Origin: Serinus canaria
Lineage: Eukaryota; Chordata; Aves; Passeriformes; Fringillidae
Direction of reading: 5' to 3'
Assembly (NCBI RefSeq): GCF_022539315.1
Contig: NC_066313.1
Span: forward strand, 68,451,934 to 68,515,933
Length of the DNA: 64,000 nucleotides
This document shows, in pieces, positions 13,044-25,700 of the stretch. The notes under the pieces were generated by a model. It had not been told where the DNA came from. It did not search any database and saw only the letters and a program-made list of their open reading frames with translations. The position numbers were made by a program, and so were the translations under genes. How positions within the stretch are numbered: the first letter of the stretch is position 1; every line of letters starts with the position of its first letter.

Positions 13044-14314
13044 GAAAGCACAGATGACAAAAAATGATAGGGAACAGGGAAGGGGCAATTCATCATAAAG
13101 ATAAATCACACATATGGGAAGAAAAACTTGGGTGCATGTCCTGGAAGTGACAGCCAAACAGTGTTTTATTGCAAAAAGAGAATGAAAATAATTTATCATT
13201 AATTAAAAAAATTGTGGCATAGGCATCATTTAAATAACTCACCTGATAGATGTTACTGGTTTTACAGATTAAAATGTTTCCTGTGCTAGTTGCAAATTAA
13301 GTGATATGAGTAATCTTAAACTTTTAGGATTCTTACAAACTCTGAGTAAAATGCTTAATTTCTGAGTTTGTACATTCTCCAAGGAAAATGCTTTAATTAA
13401 AATACTGGAAGCCTCCAAACTCCATCTATTTTAAAGGCATAAAGCTGTAATATCTTACACATTCACATAAAGATATAAAAAGAGTGAAATACTCATGTGG
13501 AGAATATAAACAGGTACAAATCTACTTCAAATATAACAATTAAATGATAGGCATCTATTTAACTGCAGGTGACATGCAGTAGAAGATAACACATTATAAT
13601 AGCCACTTTCTATGCTAATGGTTTGTCATTGGTTTGTATATGTAATAAGAAAAAAAAAATTCTAGGTAATTTCTCAGTGTAATTCCTCAGAAGCTGTTTA
13701 GGCAAAATTCCAAGAGGTGACTTCAGCAAATTTTTATGAGCTGTAAAAACAGAAACCCTAACTAATTTGCAGGAAAGATCATTTTAATGAAACATAACTT
13801 TTTCTCAGTTTAAAACAAAATTTTTATTACATTTCCATTAATAACAGAATATCTCAACTTTTTACTGAAAAATTTTAATGTTTTATAGACTAGAATTTTT
13901 AAGTAAAGGTTGGGCACCATTTGATGATTCCATTAGATTTTATTTCATCAAAACGCAACTAAATATACATGTAGATATCCATAGAAAACTAATTAGCATT
14001 GTGTCATAATAAAGCCTCATGAAAAAGAAGTGTTGTGAGAAAAAATTCTATCATTTTTTAAATTCTGTTCTCATCAAGTGATACTTAACACAGGATAGAC
14101 CTGAAGAATTTTATGTCATCATATGAGTAATTTCCCATCACATTAGATGAACATCTTAGACTAAAGACTCTCTTTAAAATAAATGTGAATTTATCCTGAG
14201 CAGACCAAGTCATAATATACTAGCCTAAGTCTGACCTTTTACACTGATTTGTGAGATTCTTGAGATTCTTATTCTGCTTCAAAGAGGGCTTAAATTAGTC
14301 AGCTTTGAATCAAC
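13044..14314. other. AT-rich unique DNA, no gene seen
   Basis: No gene or repeat recognised. The DNA is strongly AT-rich, with many short runs of A and T. Confidence 0.5.
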
Positions 14315-14612
14315 ATGTTAGGTTGTATGATAGAAGCTCATATAGACACCCACAGAGGAGTTCAGAGAGACAATGCCAGGAGTGGGGCACCAAATAAAGT
14401 TCTGCCAGGGTACTCTCAGATCCATGCTGTGGGAGTCCCAGACAGACCCCTCTGTGTGCCTCTGAAGGTGAGAGCACAGTGGGGTTTGCCTGCTGGGAAC
14501 CAGGAGAGGTTCATGTGGGTGCCCAGAGGTGCCTATTACCCATGTACCTGGCATGGGGTGTGCACTGTGTACGTGGTGTATAAATTTTAATAAAGTGCCT
14601 CTGCAGGGCAAG
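14315..14612 (+). mobile_element. Possible LTR-like island
   Basis: A GC-richer block in AT-rich surroundings, with open frames on both strands that are probably compositional. Near its end there is tataaattttaataaagtg (14579-14597), a TATA-like and AATAAA pair as found in compact LTRs. No terminal TG...CA pair or target-site duplication could be fixed. The family is not recognised. Confidence 0.35.
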
Positions 14613-14680
14613 GAGAGGGACTCAATGATCCTTGTGGGTACCTACCAACTCAGCACACTCTGTGCTTCTGTGGTATATGT
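14613..14680 (+). mobile_element. CR1 3'-end stub, plus strand
   Basis: The sequence around caatgatccttgtgggtacc, followed by taccaactcag and a tctgtgcttctgtgg tail, matches the extreme 3' end of CR1 elements, where a gatgatcct...ccttccaactcag block precedes an ATTCTGTG-type tail. Only the last 60-70 bp are present. Confidence 0.6.
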
Positions 14681-16613
14681 GCTCTGTGTGTTTGGGCTTG
14701 TGCCAGTCTTCCTGCTGGTTAATCCTGGCTAAACCTGGAGCTATGGCAGCCTCATCTTGTCCACAGAGTGTTTCCTTTAGCAACATCTGTATTTTCCTCT
14801 GACATCATCTGATAATTGAATACCTTCTAACATCCAGGTAATCTCTTATTTGTGATGTATCATTGCAAAATTTCCTTTAAAATACTTTCAATACATCTGA
14901 GGAATGACAGAAATTATTTGTTTAGACAAATGACAATTTAAGATTGCTTTACTATAATTGAAAATAAAAAATAATTTACTGAAAAGAAAATCAAAAATAA
15001 ATTATGAACAGAGACAGAAATTACAGTTTGATATGAAGAACTTTTATGCAATTCCTACTGACTATTTTTGTTCATCTTGGTCTTGTACTGCATGATTTTT
15101 TTTTTTTTTTGAGCTTTAAGTTCAAATGAATGTCTTACTTCAAAGCCAGATCCAATCAGTCCAGCGGTGCTGCTTAAGCTTACATGTCCACACCAAGGGA
15201 AACTGCAAGCAGCTATTTGATGCAATTCCATAATAGACCCATTTTGTTTCTTGAAAGGTTTCTGTGCATTAGGAAGTCTGCTGAAGGGTTTCAAGCCTGC
15301 AGAAAACTCACAAACCCCAGAAAATTAGTGAAGTTATACTATTTCTAGCTAACAGAACCCAGTGCTAAAACATGGTTAATGACTAAACTACTGAAAAAAA
15401 AATCCAAACCAAAAGACTAAGAAGAGGTTGGCATTGCAAAAGAATCAGAGTGAAATTAGCTTTCTGTAGGAGCTGTTTGCTACCTGATTGTACAACCACT
15501 ATTTGGGGTTTTTTTTCAGTAACTTTTGTAACTGATATTACTTTCTTCTACTAGATTAAGTCTGTTTTGGGGGAAAAAATCTGATTTCTACCCTTTCTTA
15601 ACACTTCATGATCCCAACAATGCATACTTTTTCCAGGATTCTATTCTTAAGTGCAAAATTTCTTTTTAGCCAATATAAAATTATTTCAATAATTTTTTTC
15701 ATTGACTCTTTTATAAGAATTATATCTGAGTGTGCCAAGTTCAGTTATTAGAATATAATGCCAGTAATGATTTTTCCATATTATTTACTCTATGCCAAAA
15801 AACATCAGATTTCTCTTGGCTTTGCTGTAGGTTTTTTAGATTTATTTGGTTCCCTTTTTAATTCTGTGTGACCTTCTCTTACATAGAAATATTAAAATCT
15901 CTTTGCTTTCTCTTTACTCTATTTTTCTTTAGGAATATATGAGATATATATATATATATTCATACTCAAATGAACTGCTTCTGCAAGTGCATGCCAATAA
16001 AGTTGTCAAAGGATCAGACAAAGACCATAAAAGTCTTGTCACAGCAACTTGACAGTAAAGTCACAGCGTGGCTTATTCTGTCTCTGACAGTCCATTTCTA
16101 TGTATTTCCTGAGTGGCAAATTATGCCTGTCCTTGAACAGATTTCTGACAATGCAGTTTTTTGTGAAAATAGGAAATAATTAAGAAGAATAGGAAATAGG
16201 TTTTGTAAGAACAGGAAATTGCATAGTAAAACCAAATTAATTTTCACCTGTGACCTCGAAAGTAGTCAAGCCATTTAAGTAATTTACTGAAGTGTCATTG
16301 CAATTCTCAGAATTTTGTCACATAAACATGGAAGTTACTGGCTTAAAGTGGGAAAAAAATATGCTGATCTGAAATCAAAACATTGAAAGCCGACAGAAGT
16401 GTCATAAATTTTCAATATCTGTTCAAATTAACACTCTGGAATAGTTATTTAGATGTTGCATGGCTTTTCATTAAGAATCTACCCATGTAGCATTTGACAC
16501 CTCTGACAATTTTGTAAAAATGTATTGATTAAAATAGGTTTTTACAGATTAAATGGAGAACTTGATATAACCTCCCTATCAAAAACTCACAAACATAAAC
16601 ATTTCATCCTCAC
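14681..16613. other. AT-rich unique DNA with a short TA repeat
   Basis: No gene recognised. A (TA)n run lies at 15944-15959 and a T run near 15100. Small frames here have no splice or family support. Confidence 0.5.
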
Positions 16614-16761
16614 TTATTTGAATAGATTTATCAAGTAAGGCCTGAAGTCTGAACTGTCTCATGTTTCTGTCTGTACTTCTCTGATCTGCAGCCTGTAATA
16701 CCATCCCCATTCCTTTCTGTCTTAGCTCTAGCATAGCTTTATCCCCTTCTTGCTGTAGTTT
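16614..16761 (-). other. Candidate lone coding exon, minus strand (uncertain)
   Basis: The minus-strand frame 16833-16579 (84 codons) contains an Arg/Gln/Leu/Asp-rich stretch with more balanced codons than neighbouring chance frames (for example MLELRQKGMG, AADQRSTDRN and FRLQALLDKS). A possible acceptor (tatttctttaag before 16761, or ctacag before 16752) and a possible donor (AATAA then GTGAGG, exon end 16614) bracket it. This would give a 148- or 139-bp exon open in this frame. I recognise no protein family. The pyrimidine tract is weak, so a chance frame or a processed-gene remnant is quite possible. Confidence 0.25.
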
Positions 16762-19700
16762 CTTAAAGAAATACATTATGCATTGCCATTGTTGAGACCA
16801 AAATTGTGGTTGGTATAGTAAAATAATACACAAAATGTTAATATTGAGAATTTCAAAATACTCTTTAGACTAACATCTGAAAACTCCTTGAATGAAAGCC
16901 AGTCAGACAAATGACTTTCAAACCTCTGGCAAATGCCATTTTGATTCAAATACTTCAGGCTTAACTTGACGAAGTGGCGCTGGTCAGTGTTATAGCACCA
17001 TATTACTTCAGGGAGTTTAATCCTTTGTTGCTGGAAAGGGAACTCTTAGGAATCATTGGGACGATGTTTAACAAAAATCAAGCAGTTGTTTTTGTCATGG
17101 TTTTACCCTTCTTCTTGATACAGTTTAAATATCTGGTTTTATCATCCTTTAACGTGCTTCCCAAATCACTAGATTTACTTTTACTAAAAAAAACAAAACA
17201 ACAATCATCTCCTTTGACCCTGATACATTCAAACAAAAAAAGCCAAATGAAATTCACGGATCCTCCATCTATTCTCGAATGCAGTGTTTATATATTTAGT
17301 GAACTAATGATCCCAATTTAATAGTGAGCTAGTATAACTATGCATTTTTTCTTAAGTGCATGTCACAAAGCATGCATATGTCTTTACCCTCTGCAGTGTG
17401 TACCACAATAATGTTGTTTGAGCCCTAACTAAGGTGCTTCTTCTAAGCAGAAAAGAAGTAAGAACATTCATTTCATGTGAAAATACCCACATTCCTCTCA
17501 AATAACTTTGAATAACAATTTTTATTTCCCCTTTTGTAATTAAAAGTTAATTGGTTTTCTGCACATTCTTTTAGCTAAGAAAGAAAAAATGTGTAAAAGG
17601 AAAGGGAGCCATTCATAGACTAGACTTCCTACTTTTGAGCTAATATTTTTAATTTCAGAAGAGGAACTCTGCTTCTTTTCTTTTGAGAATATAATGACCA
17701 CAAAACTACTTATGTTGCCTGGATCATGCTTTGGATGACTGAATATTTTGCTAGGATATTGCCATCCCCATTCTTGTATTTAAGGACTTTATATTATTGA
17801 CAGGTTCATAGTACTAATTTCAGAATTTAGATTTTGAATATTCAAAAGTCTTGGAAATCTGGCTATACCTTTTACAGAAAAAATGGTTCATGCAAGAATT
17901 TATATATAGCTGACTTCAAATGGTTCACAAATTAGATGTGTCTTTAAAGATAACTGTTTTTGGTTTTGCATCTAAGTGATTTTCCCATTACCAATATACA
18001 CATATGCAACTGGTAGAGTTGAACTTTTATTTGTGTCTTTGTGTAATTATTTTTTTCTCATAAAGTTATTTTTACTATATTCAGCAAGTGTTCTGAGGTA
18101 TTAAATTCTTACATCTCCATTAACCAATTTAAAACACGCCTCTGTAGATTATTTTCTTTAGTGGTCTATTATGTAATTTATGTATACAGGTAAGAGGAGT
18201 TATGTATTACTTCTTAATTCCTTATTTCTAAATGTGTTCCTACCTCTTCATTTTATTACAGCTAACTTTTCTGATTCAAATGCTTTAAATGCTTGTAATC
18301 TCTTCTGGCTTGGTTCTTCTTATTCTTTGATTTAGAAGTCTTTACACAATACTATCTCTAATTATGTCACTCTAACAGAATAAAGTCAAAATCAAGGTAG
18401 TTTTCTTCTACAGTTTTTGGTCTTTAATACTTTTATATTTAACCCAAAAAAAGGTTTAAGTAAACCCCTGGTTTAAACCTGGTCTGGTGCTTGGAACTTG
18501 TCTTTTTCTTGTCCTTTATTATCATCTAAGTTAATTTTTTCTTTGTTGCTTTTTCATTTGTGCTTTTGTCCTTTTCATATCTCACTGCCATTACCTAATC
18601 CTCTTTCTACATTTCTTTCGTCTTTGCAGCACTCTTTTTTTATACAACACTCCACAATATGCTAAACGCATTAGTGCAAAATGTTCTTTATCTCTGACTA
18701 GTTTATGTTATGCAATCACAGCAGTTCTTGAAGCTGAAGTGCAAATGAATGGCAATATTCTATAAAAACCAAATAAATACTAAATAGAAAGTCAGAACTT
18801 CAGTGGAGAACATGTATACAACTTACATTTTTTCACGACAATGAGAGTAAAATTCCTTTCCAAAATTGTTTACATATTTTCTAGTAATTGGAAAGAGATC
18901 CATTATTTAATTTTGGCATAAAAACAAAAAGAAGAAAAAGGACAAACCTTACTCTGCTGTATTTGAATAGATGTCCTTGATCTTTAGAAAATCATGTAAT
19001 GTTGTACATTTTCAGTACTATTATTAGCCATTGCAGAAAAAAAATTTGAATCTTAATATGTAAAAGAATCTTCCCATATTGTTACTTGTATGGTCACTGC
19101 ATATAACAGCATATGACTTTTTCTGATTTTCTGAATATAAAGAGAGAAAATTAAGTTTGTAAATTTATTCTAGGCCTAATCAAAAATCAGAACGAAGAAA
19201 AGTTTGAAAGTTATGAAATCTTTTGAAACAGATCTTTTGTCTTTTGAAAGAAATTTAAAAAAAAATGTTAATCACAGTCCCCAAAAGCTTCTTAGAACCC
19301 GAGTAGATTAGTGAGACAAACTGCAGAATTAATTGAATAAATTATGGGTATATTAAGCAAGGTAGCATCAGTAATCACAGTTATTCAAGTTTGCCACCTG
19401 CCTAGTGATTAGCTTCCTATGAGCCTCATAATCATAATGTTTTAATAAGGGGTTTGGATCAAAGTGAAGTGGTGGCTTCACAGCTTTTTATGGGAATTCT
19501 TTTCCTACTGATCGTGTGTAGGATGGCAGAAATGAAAATGATACAACAATATTATGAAGTTTTTTCAATTGCTGTTGTCCTACAGGTTATGTCCCTGGAT
19601 GAAGCTTCAGTCTTTCTTCCGTAAAGAATTTGATGTAGCGTTACAGGGGTTAGGTAGACCCCCCAGACTGGGAGAATTGCTTCTCATATTTGATGTCCCT

Positions 19701-22434
19701 AAATAAAGTCTCTGGATGGGTCTTTTTCCAAACCAGAAATAAAATTGTTCACAGTCGATGATTTTGATGAAATTGTAATTAGCTCACTGTTTTGAAACTG
19801 AGTATTTTAATGAACTGATTGTCTCTTAGCAACTTCAACTAAAATTCAGCTCCCATGAGAAGTTTCTCAAAATCCATACATACCCATTTGTCACAACCAG
19901 GCTCTAATGTTGAGGTCCCTGCATTCCTTGTACAAGACACTCTACCCCACAAGCAGCACACAGACCCATAGAGTTATGACAAGACTCATAGACTTAATGG
20001 CTAAAATCTCTTTCTTCCTGCAGATTGCCACAGGCTCTCAGGGCCATTATATACCCCATAATGTATTCCCAGCACGCCTGCAATAGTTCACTTGTCATAA
20101 TACACCAAGGATACAAAGCAACAAAAGCAGGTTTGTGTTTCATCTTACATTTTGATCTCCGAAGTTATACTTAAGAAAAAAAAAAAAACTGAAACGCAAG
20201 GCATTTTTTTGAACCCATTTGTGGTTTAATATTATAATGAGATAAACAGGCCTAGCCAAAAATTTGATCTACAGAGATCAACCTTCCATGTCAACTAAGA
20301 GACTGCTTCCACCATTTAAAAGGATTAAGAAAGATCAGGACACTTCCAAAGGGTGGCAGAGGGACAGTGCAGACTTCAAAGAGTCAGCAAAACTCTTTAC
20401 AGGAGTAATAGAAAAACAAAACAACACTGGACACTCTATCATAACTCAAACCTGCACAATATTATTGGAAACTAAGTAACATACTTAGTTTTTTATGACT
20501 GGATTAAAAAAAAAAAAAACCAAAAAAAAAAAAAACAAACAGGAAAAACACCCAACCAGTCTCTAGATTCTTAGTATGATTTTTTCCTATGTAGTAACTA
20601 CAAAGTTTTTTAAAAAAACAGTAACTTTTGGAGAAGGAGACTACAAATAGGAAATGAAGACTTACTTTGTTGCAGCAGATCTCAGTAGTCCATTGCTGAC
20701 TCCTTGAAGAAAGCAGTAAAAAAGAAAAAAGTTTGATATTACATCATGCATACTAAAATATGAAAAAGGTGACTTTAATTTACTGTTTGAGAACCTGAGA
20801 GACGCAAGATTTGACTGGTCTCATTAAGAGATCCTTGTTTTTCTTTTTTTTAATAGTTCAAGCTCATAGAGTTTTTAAGGTTAGCAGTCACTCTACAATC
20901 TATAAATAATTTTTAATTATTTTGTTACGGTCCAACTACATTTGTTCTAAGAAAACATGCTATGGCTTTTTGTTGCCTGTTACTTTCTCAGATGTCACAA
21001 TGAACAGTACTGAAGTTCATACAGCTTGCTTTCCACATATGATCCCTTTTCTTTTATATGTTACAAATAGACACTATTTGAGGAAAATTATAGATAATAT
21101 CACTGTATTTTGGAAGCGTTATACTGTATGCTTTATTTTTTTACTTTTATAGTAAGATCATTTGGGATTTTTCATGGTTTTATCATGATGAGACTTACTA
21201 TAATGAATGTGTAGTAAGTAATTAAGAAATATGAGGGTTTACGTTTTAACCTGTGAAATATAGATAGCAAAAATCTTTATGTAAAAAAGGAGCATTTAGA
21301 GGATGCGATGGAAAAAATTTGAGGAATTGTAAGAGAATACAGGAATCTTTCCTACTCCTTTATTAATATATTGCATCATTAGTCCACATATTTCTGGAAA
21401 ACTGGGACTTTCTCCTTGAGACTTCACAACAGGTGTTGCAGAAGATGTTTACAAGGCTCCTTCACCCTGTGCCACAGTGCATTTGTGACACTCTGATCCA
21501 CCACTGTACCGCTCCATCACTTGATTTCTTCACAGATGCAATCCTTTCCTTTCCTCCTCTCCTGGTTCATAGAGCATCACTGCTTGCAGGCGACATTTTC
21601 TTCAGAGAGGAGGAAAGAAGTGAGAGTACACAGAAAAGGGATAAGGGCTGAAGCTCAGCTTTGGTTCCAGTTCTAAACTAGAATGTTCAAATCCAAGGAT
21701 CAGACTAGCTATGAATGGCAAGAGAGGGGAGCAATGGAGTTGAGGATTATAAATCTAATGCACAGCAAGATGGTCGTTAAATAACAACAAAAAGGTCTTG
21801 CACAGAAAAATAAAAGTCTAATATTGCGGAAATCAGTGCCTAAAAGTTTTGATAGTGTTTGAAATAGCATACACCTAGAATCAAAATACTCCTAATATAT
21901 CAACATATATACATCACTGATATGTATAATAGGAATTCTTTGTCATTTTTAGACAAGGATATTACTATTGGCTTGTTTATGTTTGTTTGTTTCCAATTGT
22001 TGCCCATCTCAGAATTAGAGGAGCTGAGGTTCCATTACTCAAATAGAATAAACACAGAGAATGAAGAAGCTAAGGATATAAATAACTGCAAGCTATCAGA
22101 GGTTTCTCCTTTCTCCAAAATAAACATTACCTTCTCATATTCTTTTTCTATCATCCATTTACTCTGTGGAGTTATTTGTAATTTATTGCCTACCAATATA
22201 TTTATTGTCTGCTGTCTCCTGACATGTATGGGATGCTATGTTATATTTTTTGACATAACAGAAATCATGACTTCTGCAAGAGAAGAGATTCACCCCTTCT
22301 TGTGTTAATTCAGATGCCTGAATGACCCTACCACTACTTACTGTGATTTAAAATAGGAAAAAAAACCCTTATCTGAATACATCCTTCATGCCATTTAACT
22401 AAGCTTTCTGATTTTCTTTTCCCTGAGAATTCAT
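16762..22434. other. Long AT-rich block without recognised genes or repeats
   Basis: No CR1 or LTR was recognised apart from a doubtful GC-richer patch at about 19880-20150, which contains tatataccccataat and could be part of an old LTR. There is a paired A14-CC-A14 run at 20506-20535. Frames such as 16974-17321 and 21922-22308 (plus) have AT-driven residue content and no splice support. Confidence 0.5.
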
Positions 22435-22750
22435 AATAGACATTAACTGACTGAAAATGAAGTGATAAATGTTTTATTCTCTGTTGTCACCTTATAGCAA
22501 ATCTTCCATACCTTCTCTTTGATTTCTCATGAGCAGCTACTCATAGCACAGCCAAGGAGCTCCAGCTCCTTTCTCAACCACCTAACCCACTCTTTTATAG
22601 CACTCATCCTTACTGGACACAGCTGTGGTGTATGAAGGGCAGGCCTGTTCCTAATCTTTGATAGTTAGTACAGCTGCAGCTCCTCAGGGGCGAGATTGCT
22701 TTCTGCACTATCTTTTTTCTCTTACATGCCGTCCCCCCACAATTCTCAAC
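22435..22750 (-). mobile_element. Probable solo ERV LTR, minus strand
   Basis: On the minus strand the block reads like an avian LTR: a G-rich start near ttgtggggggacggcatg, then gaggagctgcagctgtac, gcctgcccttcatacacc, a good TATA box TATAAAAG (22599-22592), gagaaaggagctggagctcc, and a polyadenylation signal AATAAA (22478-22473) about 115 bp downstream. That order and spacing (TATA, then AATAAA) is what an LTR needs. The exact ends and a target-site duplication were not resolved. Small frames on either strand here are not genes. Confidence 0.6.
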
Positions 22751-25700
22751 AAACAAAATCTCACCATTACAATAAGGATATGAATCAGGACATAAAGTGG
22801 ATTGACTTTTGCTAGTTTGAAGCATTTTCCAGGTATCAGGTGTGTTGTTTTTCATCACTTTTTAGAAAAGTATTTTTTCATATTTACAGCTTTACAATTC
22901 AGTCTGACAATGTATTGCCATTCTCCAAGAGGCAGAGTAATTCATAGTAATATAAGACATGATTATTGCTATTATTCAATAAAACTTGATTAATAGTATG
23001 AGATTTTAAGAATGTAGTTTCTACCTTTTAAATTAATATTATAAGTATTTTTTACTTTAATATTTGACTATTACTTAGATAAATAAAAACTTAGGTCAAA
23101 AAAATTTCATTTAAAAGATCTGCTTTCTTCTTCTGTGATCTGAGTTCAAGTTGTAACAAAATGAATTAAAATTGCCACAAACACTAATTCTGTACTTAGA
23201 ACTTATTATATTTTCAAAGGAATTGATACATAGACTAATGATAACATGAGGATCCTTCTTAAACTTCAAAAGGTCTTGGCATGTGGGAGGCAGTGGGACT
23301 CTTGTGTTTTGAAGCAGTGTGAGAGGATCATAAAACTCAGTGTTTAAAAAGGGTTGGTTTTCATGCTGCTTTTGTAATAACTATATCCATATTAACAGCA
23401 TATCATATGTAAAAGTATGTCCAAAATATTTATCTGGATAAAATCCATCAGAGTTGTAAGACTGTTTTACAGTACAGACTAATTTCTAATGCAAGTTTAT
23501 TGAAATAGATGTTGATAAAACTGAAAAAGGTTGGTCAGGAGTGCATTTCTCTGTCCTATCACAGTAAATACCTGTCCCATGGTTTGATTGTAAATTAATT
23601 ATTTTAAAAAGTACTCCTAAATTTGTGCAACATGGCATTGACTCTGACTGAATAAGGGACTCTAGAAACAAACATAGAAAGTACTTTTCAGATTTGTACA
23701 TGCAATATTTAAACTTGTCTTTGACAATAGATATCAAAAAATCCTGCTATAAAAATATCCAGGAAATCTTAATGTGCTTCTTCTTCCATCTGTCAGTGTG
23801 TACTGGAAATTTTCTTCTGATTTTGACAGCAGAAAATTTTAAAATAATTTCCACTGATAATGCAAGTATGGTACAATACCATTCTTATAGGTTTGCCCAT
23901 AAGAATTTCCTTTTCTGTCAAAGAAAGGGGATGAATACTGTATTGGTTTTTTTTTTTCTCCTAATAGCTCTCTAGAAGGCATGCTTTTGCATATTATTTT
24001 GTATAAAATAGGGGTTTTTTCCTACTTCTGTTAATGCTTTTCACACACAATATTTAAAGTTTATGAAAAGTAGGGAGTTAATTTTTTTCTGTGAGGCTAA
24101 ATATTATATTAGTCACATAAAATTCCTATCTAACAGTTTCCTCTTGCTCAGTTCCTTTTTCCTTTTAATTTACTATGATAAATAGGTAAATGTAGGTGAG
24201 CAGGAGTTCAGTAATATAGATTTTTATATTAATGTCAAAGAATGTACACAAATTTTCATTTCTAAGCAAGAATTTAATTGTTTTAGACTTCTATGTACGG
24301 AATAAATGTTGCAATAGTCTTTGTTTTTTGATATACCTTTTGTCTTCCTAGTCTATCCCGAAACAATTCCACATAATATTTCATTTTAGGATGTATTAAA
24401 TTAAATGGTAATATATTTTCAGGTTTTTTGAAAGTTTGTTTTTTTTGTTTTGAAGTTCTTATACTCTAACTGCCTCCAAGTAGTTAAAACCTAGTTTAGA
24501 AATTGTTTTGGTAGGTGTTTTCAACTCTTTTAATGCACAAACTGCTGAAAAAATGCCTACACTGCCAAAATAATACTTAGATTTATTTTTTGAGTTCTTG
24601 AAGATTATTTAAAATTAATGAATGTCAAGACCCTTTCAACCTGCCTTTTATATGTCCTTTTAAGTTCATGAAGATACTGATTATCATCACTTTTGCTATT
24701 ATCTTGTTCATTGATTTTGATTCTTTGGTGTCACTTAAGTTTGCAACATTTTAGACTCCAGAAAGAATCAACTCTTTGTTTAGAGGCTGAGCAGAGTAGG
24801 CTGACATTACTCATGTTTTGAAGTTAATTGTACCCATAAAACTTTTATTTATATATAACATGTTCTGTGGCAACATTTTGTTGTTTTTCAGCTGTTGCTC
24901 TTCATTTGAGCAATTTTTACACGTTCTGGAACAACAGATGATAAATCAAACAAGACTTGAGAGGAAAAATATTATGCATACAGTGACTTTTCTGTAGCCT
25001 TGCAAACAAGGAACGTCTAACTATTAAGGCACAATATAATAGACAGCCAGGATGAGCTAAATTTCTTTATAAGTAATGTAATATTAATTTTGAAGCCTGA
25101 TTATACCATACTTTCTTGAGATAAACTTGCATTTTATGTTTAATTGAGTAGTTGTCATTATGTTCATTGCTACAATTTTGTCTTACAATAAAGACTGTTA
25201 TAGCAAAGAATTTTTTTTGCTCAAATAACTTTAATGTTTTCATATTTTTGTATTGCATTTATATGCCTTTATGTTTAGTGTCTTCATTTAATTTAGGAAA
25301 ATATAATATGCTGAGCAAACAAACTATTCTTGAGCCACTCTTGCTATTAGCCTTAGCAAAGAAGATTCTGTGCAGTTAGAAAACGCTATGATTTTTTTTT
25401 TAACTATCAGCATTCATGAGGTACTACATAAATCTATGTAACTTTAGTTTCAGTTTCTTATCAAATACAATAAAAACTGCAAAAAAAGATACTGAAGCAG
25501 AAGATGATTTCTTTTCTCCATGATGTGGGCTTTCTTTTTTTTTTTTTTTTTGTTTTAATATAGTCATAAGACAGGGATGAAATGATGTAATTAATAGGTG
25601 CTGTCTGGCTCGTGCTTCACTGAGCTCTAGCATAAAAATACTGTGGCTAAGACAGTGAAAGGAAGCCCAGAAAACACATGAAAACCACTAAAAAAGCTTT

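Noticed and set aside
16974..17321. 115-codon plus-strand frame
   Set aside because: Hydrophobic and Lys-rich stretches come from T- and A-runs. No acceptor/donor pair and no family resemblance.
21922..22308. 128-codon plus-strand frame
   Set aside because: AT-driven residue content, no splice context and no recognisable domain.
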